From Planctomycetota bacterium (GTDB lineage: Bacteria > Planctomycetota > Planctomycetia > Planctomycetales > Planctomycetaceae): a DNA stretch of 64,000 bases. Position numbers and translations under genes: made by a program. The notes beneath the pieces are model-generated. The model had not been told where the DNA came from and did no database searches. It worked only from the letters and a program-made list of their open reading frames with translations. Positions 53,899 to 62,409 of this stretch are shown one piece after another; the stretch's first letter is position 1, and each line of letters begins with the position of its first letter. Where the stretch lies: positions 87,501-151,500 of the forward strand of contig JAHZKX010000011.1 in assembly GCA_022600195.1 (NCBI GenBank), read 5' to 3'.

Positions 53899-56800
53899 AT
53901 GATTCGCAAACCAAGCAGACTACTTAGTTCAAAGAAGTGGATTGTAGCCGCGAGCCTTCTGGCATTGATTGCCGTAGTAATTGGTCGGCAGTTCGATTTG
54001 TTCTCGTTGGCAGCGGATTACTACGCTACTGCTACGCACAAAAACCGGAATACGAAACCAGAGATCTCTCCGAATGCCCTTACACCAAAACTCAGTGTGG
54101 AAGAACAGCAGCGTCAAGAGGCTTTGAAAGCGCATACTGACAGTAAAGAACGAATTGTCTTTGCTCCAACAGCAGTTGCTGAAATGAAAATCGATCCAGA
54201 GTTAGTAAAGGGGATCCCCTGGGAAGCAAATTATGAGCCGCTTCCTCTGAATCAGGTGAAAGTAACTTATACCGAAGACCAGTTCCAGAAAGACCGTGCC
54301 GACTGGTATCAGAACCTGTTCATAACTGAGTACGAACAGAATGGTCACCGCGATCCCAAATGGGATAATTTGGTCAGTGAGTTTCTGAAAGAAGCGGCGT
54401 GGCGGGTATCGATAACACGTTATAAAAAACATCGATCATCTAAATTTTATTCTGATCAGTTTGACGATCACTTTGCAGAGGACGGTAAAAAGATCGTTGA
54501 TCTAGGCTGCAAAGATCCTCTGGTCTATGCACTGTTCGTTGAGGAATTAGCAAGAAAAAACAAGAAGGAGACGAGGCTATATGCCAATCAATTGGTAAAG
54601 CTGTATGACGCCACACGCAACTCAGAAATAATCAACTATCAGATCGTGAGAATGCTGTTGTATTCCAGTCAGGCAATACAACTCCGCGAAAAAATGACTC
54701 ACCACTACCGCAAAGCCATTAATAAAAAGCAATTGACCTCTCTCGAAAGAAGAATTTATTTTGAGGAGGTAGGCATGATTCTGGCTCCTGCTCATAGTTC
54801 AATTTTAGCACAGTTCATTGTTTCACTTGAAAATCAGGCTGAGGCAGATCCCTGGCTCAAAAACATGATCCTCGGTGGTTTTTACAATGAAATGGCAATG
54901 AATGGTAATACGCTCAATCAGTTCTGGCCCTCTTACAACACGGTCTATAACACAAATCTGGCAAATGCAAAATCGGTTCATATGGGACATCTTCGCAAAG
55001 CTTATCGACTCTATTTACAGGCGTACCAGATCGCACCTGGACTCCCTGAGGCACCACTCAAATTGTTTCGCATGTCATTTCGCCAGGATCCCAGAGCGAC
55101 TGAGTTCGGGCTAACAATTGAGGAGGGTGAGTTTGATCGACTCTCACCTGCGAGCCCACGTTATTGGTTTGATCAAGCCATTGCTGTTCAGTTTGATTAT
55201 AGACCATTCTATCGAGAGTATCGGAATGCGTTAATCCCAAAGCAGACAGGAGAAAAAAGCTGGTCACTCTATGATAGACTTCTCGACTTCGGTCTTGAGT
55301 GTCTCAGTACAAAGCGTTTTGAAACGCAGGTTCCATTCGGTTTCCATGACGCCCTACAGGCGATCATTCGACATGATGAGTATTCAATACCACCCAATTC
55401 TCCACGCAATCAAGAGGTCTATGCATTGAAAAAAATGTTGGATCCGTTCAAGAGAATGGTTGAAGGTTATTCAACTCATTTCTCTGAAGAGAAGAGGAAT
55501 TATTACGAGACGCTTGTGGCTGGGATGAACTGGATACAAGGTCACAAATCCATCGCAAAAGGGCAATTTTTAAGTCTCAAATCAAAGCTCGATCAGACTG
55601 CGATACAAGAACTTTTCTTGGATGTCATGGAGCTAAAAAGAAGTTCTGGGGGACGAACAGCCGATGTAGAAATGACTGTAGATCTTGATGAAGTAAAAGG
55701 GCTCGCATTGCTACCTAATCGCCCCCACCTGCTATTTCCGTTGTCAACAGGCAGAATTCGTACGTGGAATTTCGAAACGCATAAAACCATCAAAGAGTAT
55801 TCATTGATGCCGGAAAGTACTGACAAACAAATTGTCTTTAATATTTCTGGTGAAATAAAATTCATTTCCTGCTATCAAGAACCAATACTAAAGATTTTTG
55901 AGACAAATTCGTTTACCGAAGTCGCAAGTCTCTCATTTCCAAAACCGCTTAAAAAGCATCGCGTTTCCAATACCGGACGCTATGTAGTAGCGGCAGTCGA
56001 AGAACGTGTTGAAATTTGGGAAGTATTGACTAAGAAAAAAATTGCGGAAATTGACATCCGTGCGGAAGATACAATGTGGTTTAAACATGACTGGCGATCT
56101 TTTATTCAACACGTCAGGCTAATCAACTTTTCAGTCGATGATTCATTGGTAGCGTTTGTTCGTGGTGGTATTTTCAATAAATTTCCGCAATCAATCGACT
56201 GGTCTCCGGAAAATGCACCAAACCTGGTCGATCGGTTATACGTTTGGGACATCCAGAAAAATAAATTGATTTATGAAAATCAACCATTTTTTCCCAATAT
56301 CAATTCAATAGGATTTACTGATGCCGGAGAGCAGTTGTTAGTCTCCGGTACCGACTGGTGTCTATTGCAAGTATCACCAAATCAAGCGCCGGAAATTAAA
56401 GAAACTCACTCGATCAAGCTGATGGATCCGCGGGAAGCAAAAATAACCAGAGAGTATGCAGGCCGAAATCAAGCACTCTGGGTGCCAACAGAATATGGCC
56501 AGGATAATTCTTTGCTGGTCGCAATTGAAAAAAATGAACTCCTGGTCTGGGATGCGGAGACAGGCAAAGAGATCACCAGTCTTATATCACACCCCCAAAA
56601 TGTTCGATTCCTCGATTTCTCTAAACAGAAAAATCAAATCATTACCATCGATGCGAAGGGGGACCTCAAAATTTATTCTGATCAACTGATCCCTAATCTG
56701 CGTCCTGTCCTCACAGAACCGGATTTCTATGAAAATCAGGCACCCCACAAAATCAAATTTCATTCTGAAACGAAACGGATGGCTGTCTGTAACAGTAATA

Positions 56801-57717
56801 CGGGAGGCTTGATCTGGGATTTTTCGGATCCCCAGCACACTATTGGAAGGGCTTTTAGAACATCTGGACCGGTGGGGACTACGGCTCTTGATTTCAGTCC
56901 CGATTTAAAGTTCCTGGCAACCACAGCAGACAGCATGCCCGGCGATGTAATTCGTAAGTTGCAAGAGAAGGCACCGGTTTCTATCTGGGATACCACAAAA
57001 GGTGAAGTGGTCCGCGTTCTGGAAGGAGAAACCAGCTTCGTGGAATCAGGCACGTTTGATCCGACGGGACGCTATTTTGCCAGCGGCTTGAGAGACGGTA
57101 ACATCATAATTTGGGACCTTCAGTCCAAATCAAACCAGCCGATGCAAATCCTGAAAGACCATGTGGCTGCGGTCACAGAGTTAAAGTTTTCCCCTGATGG
57201 GAAGTTCCTCATTTCTGGAGGACAAAGAGGCGAATTGTTTGGCAAGAAGTTGATGCCTGCGATCAAAATATGGAGCGCCACTGGGAAAACGCCCGAGTAC
57301 AACCTGACTCGAACGCTGGAACTGAATCGACGGTCACCGCATCCTTTCGGAGTTCAGGACATTGATCTTTCGGCTGATGGTAAGTGGATTCTCGCTTCGT
57401 ACGGTGTGGAAACTTCGTTGTTCTCATTCGATGGATCGCTGCGCTGTTCCGTTCAGGGCACTCAAGCACGCTTCTTGCCAGATGGTTCAAAATTCATCAC
57501 AGCTGGCGGAGTCCAATTAAACAAAATCGTGGCGATGTGGGATTTTGATGGCCAGAAAATCAAAGAATTCTCTAGTGGAAACCGTCGTCCCATTAGCGCT
57601 CTCACACTTTTCCCTGGTAAAGCCGTTTTCCTGTCAGCTTCCTATTCTGAAGGGATTGCAGGCTGGCAAAGCGAGTCTGGTGAACGGGTTGTTTTTCTTG
57701 CCGATCTTTTTCGATGA
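53899..57717 (+). CDS. Membrane-anchored WD40-repeat protein
   Basis: 1272 residues, 17 bases after the kinase gene, with GGGAG upstream of the ATG. A single N-terminal anchor (WIVAASLLALIAVVIG, residues 14-29) keeps the rest outside the cytoplasm. Residues about 120-600 are alpha-helical and TPR-like in feel (LRKAYRLYLQAYQIAPGLPE). Residues about 625-1272 contain many WD40-type repeats: VEIWEVLTKKK, LLVWDAETGKE, VSIWDTTKGEV, IIIWDLQSKS, AIKIWSATGK. It shares this style with the kinase's periplasmic part, so the two propellers may pair or compete for a ligand. No enzymatic domain is seen. Confidence 0.85.
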   Translation: MIRKPSRLLSSKKWIVAASLLALIAVVIGRQFDLFSLAADYYATATHKNRNTKPEISPNALTPKLSVEEQQRQEALKAHTDSKERIVFAPTAVAEMKIDPELVKGIPWEANYEPLPLNQVKVTYTEDQFQKDRADWYQNLFITEYEQNGHRDPKWDNLVSEFLKEAAWRVSITRYKKHRSSKFYSDQFDDHFAEDGKKIVDLGCKDPLVYALFVEELARKNKKETRLYANQLVKLYDATRNSEIINYQIVRMLLYSSQAIQLREKMTHHYRKAINKKQLTSLERRIYFEEVGMILAPAHSSILAQFIVSLENQAEADPWLKNMILGGFYNEMAMNGNTLNQFWPSYNTVYNTNLANAKSVHMGHLRKAYRLYLQAYQIAPGLPEAPLKLFRMSFRQDPRATEFGLTIEEGEFDRLSPASPRYWFDQAIAVQFDYRPFYREYRNALIPKQTGEKSWSLYDRLLDFGLECLSTKRFETQVPFGFHDALQAIIRHDEYSIPPNSPRNQEVYALKKMLDPFKRMVEGYSTHFSEEKRNYYETLVAGMNWIQGHKSIAKGQFLSLKSKLDQTAIQELFLDVMELKRSSGGRTADVEMTVDLDEVKGLALLPNRPHLLFPLSTGRIRTWNFETHKTIKEYSLMPESTDKQIVFNISGEIKFISCYQEPILKIFETNSFTEVASLSFPKPLKKHRVSNTGRYVVAAVEERVEIWEVLTKKKIAEIDIRAEDTMWFKHDWRSFIQHVRLINFSVDDSLVAFVRGGIFNKFPQSIDWSPENAPNLVDRLYVWDIQKNKLIYENQPFFPNINSIGFTDAGEQLLVSGTDWCLLQVSPNQAPEIKETHSIKLMDPREAKITREYAGRNQALWVPTEYGQDNSLLVAIEKNELLVWDAETGKEITSLISHPQNVRFLDFSKQKNQIITIDAKGDLKIYSDQLIPNLRPVLTEPDFYENQAPHKIKFHSETKRMAVCNSNTGGLIWDFSDPQHTIGRAFRTSGPVGTTALDFSPDLKFLATTADSMPGDVIRKLQEKAPVSIWDTTKGEVVRVLEGETSFVESGTFDPTGRYFASGLRDGNIIIWDLQSKSNQPMQILKDHVAAVTELKFSPDGKFLISGGQRGELFGKKLMPAIKIWSATGKTPEYNLTRTLELNRRSPHPFGVQDIDLSADGKWILASYGVETSLFSFDGSLRCSVQGTQARFLPDGSKFITAGGVQLNKIVAMWDFDGQKIKEFSSGNRRPISALTLFPGKAVFLSASYSEGIAGWQSESGERVVFLADLFR

Positions 57718-57741
57718 GGGAAAAATTGAGCGACCGTAACT

Positions 57742-57774
57742 AGTGTAAGTTTCATAAGAAATGAAACTTACACT
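57742..57774. terminator. Perfect inverted repeat after the WD40 gene, probable terminator
   Basis: A perfect 14-pair stem (57742-57755 with 57761-57774) and a 5-base loop, 25 bases after the stop codon. Neither strand has a strong T run, so it may act as a transcript-stabilising hairpin rather than a classic terminator. Confidence 0.6.
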
Positions 57775-57912
57775 CTTCAATGCTTCCCTGAAGCGCCTCC
57801 TGGATGTGACGATGATTGGCTTTCTCTCAATTTTCGCTCTCTGGTTGTGTTCAATTGTAAAAGTAAAAGTGAACAGCCATTGTCCTCGTATTTATTGATG
57901 AACTATTCATGA

Positions 57913-58032
57913 TTTCGTCCTTACAGTTCTACCGATCCGCCACTCGAATACGAGTCAATCAGGCTCGACGAGATCCGCTGCGAGGAACATCTCGGTGCGC
58001 TGATCAAGTCGTACGAGCGGATTGCCGCATAG
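57913..58032 (+). pseudogene. Possible remnant of a protein-coding gene (C-terminal fragment)
   Basis: After TGA (57910-57912), a stop-free stretch of 39 codons ends at TAG 58030-58032. It reads like the end of a protein (LEYESIRLDEIRCEEHL, then ALIKSYERIAA) with charged helical composition and GC-rich third positions, but has no start codon or ribosome site. I cannot name the family. The rest of 57775-58226 shows no gene. Confidence 0.3.
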
Positions 58033-58226
58033 TTCAAATCGAAACACAAGTCATTTTTCATCCTCAACGTACGCGCGTTGGCAGAAGAAAACTCGCTCTC
58101 AACAGCCATTCACAGCATACCTGCCTGACTCGCGCCAGTTCTTTCACCCGTTTTTGTTATCAAAGATCAATTGCCCTTTGAACTTAACGGACGACAGTCT
58201 TTTTGATACCCGACGATCAATAACAA

Positions 58227-61200
58227 TTATTTTTTAGCCGACTGCTGACTCATCAGATAGGCAATGAGATGGGCCATTGCCTGCTCGTCGACCTGTTTTT
58301 CCAGACCTTCTGGCATAAATGAAAGTCCTGAACTACGAAGCTCGTCGATATTGATACGCAGAATCGTCACCTCGGTCCCATCCGGTTTTCGTATGGTGAT
58401 ACTGTTAACACTCTCATTGGAAATCATGCCTGAAATCACCAGACCACCTTCTGTTAACAGAGAATAACTCATGTATTGTGGTTTCACTTCGCGGTTCGGA
58501 TCGAGTATGTTCAACAATACTGCCGCTTTGCCACGATCTCGGATCGCCTTTAGATCAGCTCCCACAGCAGTGCCGACTCCTTCAAGACGATGACAGGCAG
58601 AACAAACTTTTTTAAAGATGTGCTTGCCTTTGGCAGGATCACCGTGCAATTTGAGCGTTGATTGATACCGTTGAACGATCTCTTTACGACGTTGTAGTGA
58701 GGTATTGGCAAACAGCTTCTGAACGCGTCTCGCCAAAACTTTGTCTGGATGCCGTTTGAGTAATTCAACACGCGCAGGATTGAGGTCTCCCCGCCCAATC
58801 TGCTCTTTCTCGATAGCATCGAGAAATGCCGTACTCCATGCTGATCGAGAAAATAGCGTTTCGGCTGCCTTAGCGCGTAACGCCGGAGTCAACTTTGGCC
58901 ATCGATCAATGAGCAACTCCGGAATGCCAACATCATTATATTGTGCAAGCGTTTGAATGGTGGCAGCCTGCACCGGATGATCCTGTTGTGGCTCGAGTAA
59001 CAAAGATAACACATCTTTTACTTCGCTGTATTGAAAAAAAACAAGCCTTTGAATCGCTTCAACACGTTGAGCCAACTTCTGTTTTTCATTAAGAGCATCT
59101 TCACTTGCTGTATTTAGAAGACGAGTCAGAATTGCTTTTAACGCACTGTGACCTCCATCGAGAAGTTGACGCCGTGCCATTACGGATTGCTGTCTCAGCA
59201 ATGCAAGAACGATGGTCTCTTCTAATTCTTTCTCTTCACCGTTCCACTTGTCGAGGCTATTAAGCACGACAGCCATTTCCTGCTGGCGATTGTCAGCTCC
59301 AATCTGGCGGGTTAAGGCACTAAGAAATCCACGCCCGTATTTCGTTTTACGAAAATCTTCATTGTCGGCGAGTCTCTGATACAGTTCTCCTGCCCCCTCT
59401 GAAAGTGAACTCAACAGGGCCAGTTGCATCCATTGATCCTTTCCATCCCGCAAGACGAGTTGCGACAGGGCCTGATTTCGTTGTGCAGACGTTTTTAACT
59501 CTCCCAGTGAGAATGCAAGCTGATACCGCACAGTGAGATCTTGATCGTCTGTTAAATTAATCAACTTGACTTGCAATGCCGAAGACGCGTCAAGTCGATC
59601 CTCAGCTAAACGAATCGCATGTATGCGGACGTTCGCAACATCGTCGTCCATGGCCCTGAGGAGAGTCTGATCATCCAACACGTTAAGTCCATCAAGCGTA
59701 TACATTGCGGTCATGCGAGCGACGGAGAAGTCTGATTCTGCAGCCAGTTTTTTCAACGATTCGACCGCGGATTTGTCTTGTCGTTCGTATAACAGTCTGG
59801 ATGCGGTGTCACGATGCCAACCATTGCGATGTTCTAACAAACCGACTAATTCTGTGGATGGTGCCTCACTGAATTTGGGAAGAACTGGTTGCTTGAATTC
59901 ATCGGGCACAATTCGATAAATTCGCCCGCGATTATCACCGCCGTTCACTTTAAGGTTTTGTAATAGTTCCGGTGGAAGAAACATGGCCCCTTCGATCAGA
60001 TCGCGGTTCATATCAATAACATACAGATTACCATCAGGTCCGTTGGCAAATTGAACCGGACGAAACCTGGTATCAGTTGAAGCGAGGAACTCCGATTTTG
60101 GATCGGCACGACGTGCGATCAGCCCTACCCCGTTTGGTTCCAGCTGCGCACGAAAAACCAGATTGTTTGCCGGCTCACCAACAAAGACACTGCCACGATA
60201 CTTCGCAGGCCAGGCATCTCCGCGATAGATCGTCACGCCAGTCGCAGCCGTAAAGAAACCGGATGATTTTCCACCTTCATTACTACCTTTCATTTTTCCA
60301 GTAGATCGTAAACGTGTTCGCTCTTTACGCCAGAACTCCTCCGGGCTGATGCGAAATAACTGCGTATGTTTGCCACCCTCGGTGATTTCAACTGCTGGGG
60401 CCGGAGCTTTCAGATAGGGGTTTCGTGCCAGATAGCGATCATCGTACATTAACATTTTCACTGGCGAACTGTTCGTACAAAGGAACTCGCGACCCCAATC
60501 ATCTATGGCCAAACCATGTTGTCCTCCACCGCTGGAGAGATCAAATTGTAAAGTGCGTGGGTCAAACAGGAAATTTCTATTCCCAATGGATCGTGGTTGC
60601 GATTTCTTGTCCATCACAGCCCGAACGTTGGCACCCGAATAACTGGTGCAGGCATGAAACCGATTATCAAATCCCCAAAGAAACGTATTTAACGACGGGT
60701 CGGTTCGATTTTCCAACCGACGAAATCCGGTAAATACCACTCGCCTTTCATCAGCCTTGCCATCGCCGTTTGTATCTTTACAAAACAATACATCCGGAGC
60801 CGCTGCCACAAACAGACCACCGTTATAACAGGCAACAGCAGAGGGCGACTTCAATCCCGACACATATTCTGTACTCTTGTCAAATCGACCATCACCGTCG
60901 GTATCTTCCAGCAGACGAATAGTGCCGTTGACTTTCTGTTTCTCTTTGGCAAACTGTTGGTTATATTCCGGATACTCAACAACAAACATCCGTCCGAATT
61001 CATCAAAAGCCATGGCCACTGGATCGCGTATCAAGGGCTCTGCCGCCACTAATTCGACACGAAAACCTGGTGCAAACTTGAATGTCGACAATGCTTCAGC
61101 AGGGTCAGTCAGTTGTGATTTACTTTGTTTCTCATTCTCATCTGAATCAGTGGGAACAGGAATCGCAATCATATCCATATTGATCACTGAATCCAAAAAC

Positions 61201-62378
61201 GGACTGGGTCCCGCCAAAAAACCAGAAGCAGCGGGAGCACGTTTTGGATCATAATATTTCCGACGCACTTCCCCTAATGCCTGAAACGCATCGCTGTTGC
61301 CCATGAAATAGGTCGCTTTGACAAGATGTTTCCTGTCGCTGCCAGACTTCTTGAGCACTGCTTGTAACTGTTTGAAAACATTACTGACCTGCGTATCCGC
61401 GCTATCCCCTGCACCACCAGCGATTCCTGAAAGATAAATTCGACGATCAGAATTAATTCGTGTTGCTCGACTGAATACGGGAGACGCCTTCAGTTCCGGA
61501 ACGTTAAAGAATTCAACTCCTGCACGCCTGGGTTTTTTCATTGGCTTTCGACCAGCGACAATGAATTCGATTTCGGGTGTGCGTTTATTTCCCCAGGGAG
61601 TGTAGACGACCGGTGGTACAGCTTCATGGCCTTTGAATAATTTGGCAATCGCTGCTGCGACTGTATCGCGTTCGGTTGCCGGTTTGAGAAACACACGGAT
61701 CCGTACGACCCCATCGAGATTGCCACCAAGGCGATTGAGTAGTTTTTGCTGAAACTCCATTGTTCCATCAACGGCCGTTGCCAGTTCTCCTTTGCCACGA
61801 TGAACCCAGCCGGACAGGTAAATTGTCTCTCCCCAGGGAAGTAAAGCGACGTGCGATTGCCCTTGCTGATGGAATACTTCGGGATGCGTCAGTATCTGAA
61901 CCGTCTTTTTGGACTTCCACGATGAGACAGCTACAGCATCAATCGCAACAAGTGCTTTTGGATGTGGCAGGTCACCTGCGACAAACGTTGTTGCCGGAAG
62001 AGTTTTGCCCTTAAACAAAGTGACCAGTTCGTGTTGAACTTTTGGTAAATCGTGTCGATTTTTGACACAGATATTAATTTGAATGACCTGATCCAAACCA
62101 CTCCCTGAATAGTCTAGAATCCTTTTGAGATCACTCCCAAGGTGAACCAGCTGTTTAGCGGCATCACTCTCGCCGACAATTTGACCGGTCTTCTCGAGAG
62201 GAAGGAGGAGCGAAGTATGGGCGAGTGTACTTTCCGAGACAATGACTGCTGCTGACGATCCAGTGGAACTATCAGGATCTATCATCTTAATTGGCGCGCC
62301 ATCTGCAAAACTCGGCTGAATCAAATTCAAACCAAGCAGCAACATCAGCGACCAGCCTTGTATCACAAAATGATTCAT
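58227..62378 (-). CDS. Exported fusion: three RidA-like domains, membrane dehydrogenase propeller, HEAT repeats, cytochrome c
   Basis: 1383 residues from the ATG at 62378; a frame from 62441 adds 21. Signal peptide: WSLMLLLGLNLIQPSFADG. Residues about 40-150, 160-285 and 300-425 each look like a RidA/YjgF domain (for example IYLSGWVHRGKGE, IYLSGIAGGAGDS and VIQINICVKN). Residues about 440-850 form a PQQ/GSDH-like propeller of the planctomycete membrane-bound dehydrogenase type (FAPGFRVELVAAEPLIRDP, GGQHGLAIDDWGREFLC, ANGPDGNLYVIDMNRDLIEG). HEAT repeats follow (about 860-1210), then a heme domain with CSACH (Cys1259) and VGADLKAI. It is probably a periplasmic electron-transfer dehydrogenase. 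The gene begins 31 bases after the ceramidase-fusion gene. Confidence 0.85.
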   Translation of the reverse strand: MNHFVIQGWSLMLLLGLNLIQPSFADGAPIKMIDPDSSTGSSAAVIVSESTLAHTSLLLPLEKTGQIVGESDAAKQLVHLGSDLKRILDYSGSGLDQVIQINICVKNRHDLPKVQHELVTLFKGKTLPATTFVAGDLPHPKALVAIDAVAVSSWKSKKTVQILTHPEVFHQQGQSHVALLPWGETIYLSGWVHRGKGELATAVDGTMEFQQKLLNRLGGNLDGVVRIRVFLKPATERDTVAAAIAKLFKGHEAVPPVVYTPWGNKRTPEIEFIVAGRKPMKKPRRAGVEFFNVPELKASPVFSRATRINSDRRIYLSGIAGGAGDSADTQVSNVFKQLQAVLKKSGSDRKHLVKATYFMGNSDAFQALGEVRRKYYDPKRAPAASGFLAGPSPFLDSVINMDMIAIPVPTDSDENEKQSKSQLTDPAEALSTFKFAPGFRVELVAAEPLIRDPVAMAFDEFGRMFVVEYPEYNQQFAKEKQKVNGTIRLLEDTDGDGRFDKSTEYVSGLKSPSAVACYNGGLFVAAAPDVLFCKDTNGDGKADERRVVFTGFRRLENRTDPSLNTFLWGFDNRFHACTSYSGANVRAVMDKKSQPRSIGNRNFLFDPRTLQFDLSSGGGQHGLAIDDWGREFLCTNSSPVKMLMYDDRYLARNPYLKAPAPAVEITEGGKHTQLFRISPEEFWRKERTRLRSTGKMKGSNEGGKSSGFFTAATGVTIYRGDAWPAKYRGSVFVGEPANNLVFRAQLEPNGVGLIARRADPKSEFLASTDTRFRPVQFANGPDGNLYVIDMNRDLIEGAMFLPPELLQNLKVNGGDNRGRIYRIVPDEFKQPVLPKFSEAPSTELVGLLEHRNGWHRDTASRLLYERQDKSAVESLKKLAAESDFSVARMTAMYTLDGLNVLDDQTLLRAMDDDVANVRIHAIRLAEDRLDASSALQVKLINLTDDQDLTVRYQLAFSLGELKTSAQRNQALSQLVLRDGKDQWMQLALLSSLSEGAGELYQRLADNEDFRKTKYGRGFLSALTRQIGADNRQQEMAVVLNSLDKWNGEEKELEETIVLALLRQQSVMARRQLLDGGHSALKAILTRLLNTASEDALNEKQKLAQRVEAIQRLVFFQYSEVKDVLSLLLEPQQDHPVQAATIQTLAQYNDVGIPELLIDRWPKLTPALRAKAAETLFSRSAWSTAFLDAIEKEQIGRGDLNPARVELLKRHPDKVLARRVQKLFANTSLQRRKEIVQRYQSTLKLHGDPAKGKHIFKKVCSACHRLEGVGTAVGADLKAIRDRGKAAVLLNILDPNREVKPQYMSYSLLTEGGLVISGMISNESVNSITIRKPDGTEVTILRINIDELRSSGLSFMPEGLEKQVDEQAMAHLIAYLMSQQSAKK

Positions 62379-62409
62379 CAATGGATAATACAAATTTCTC
62401 TCCAAGGTG

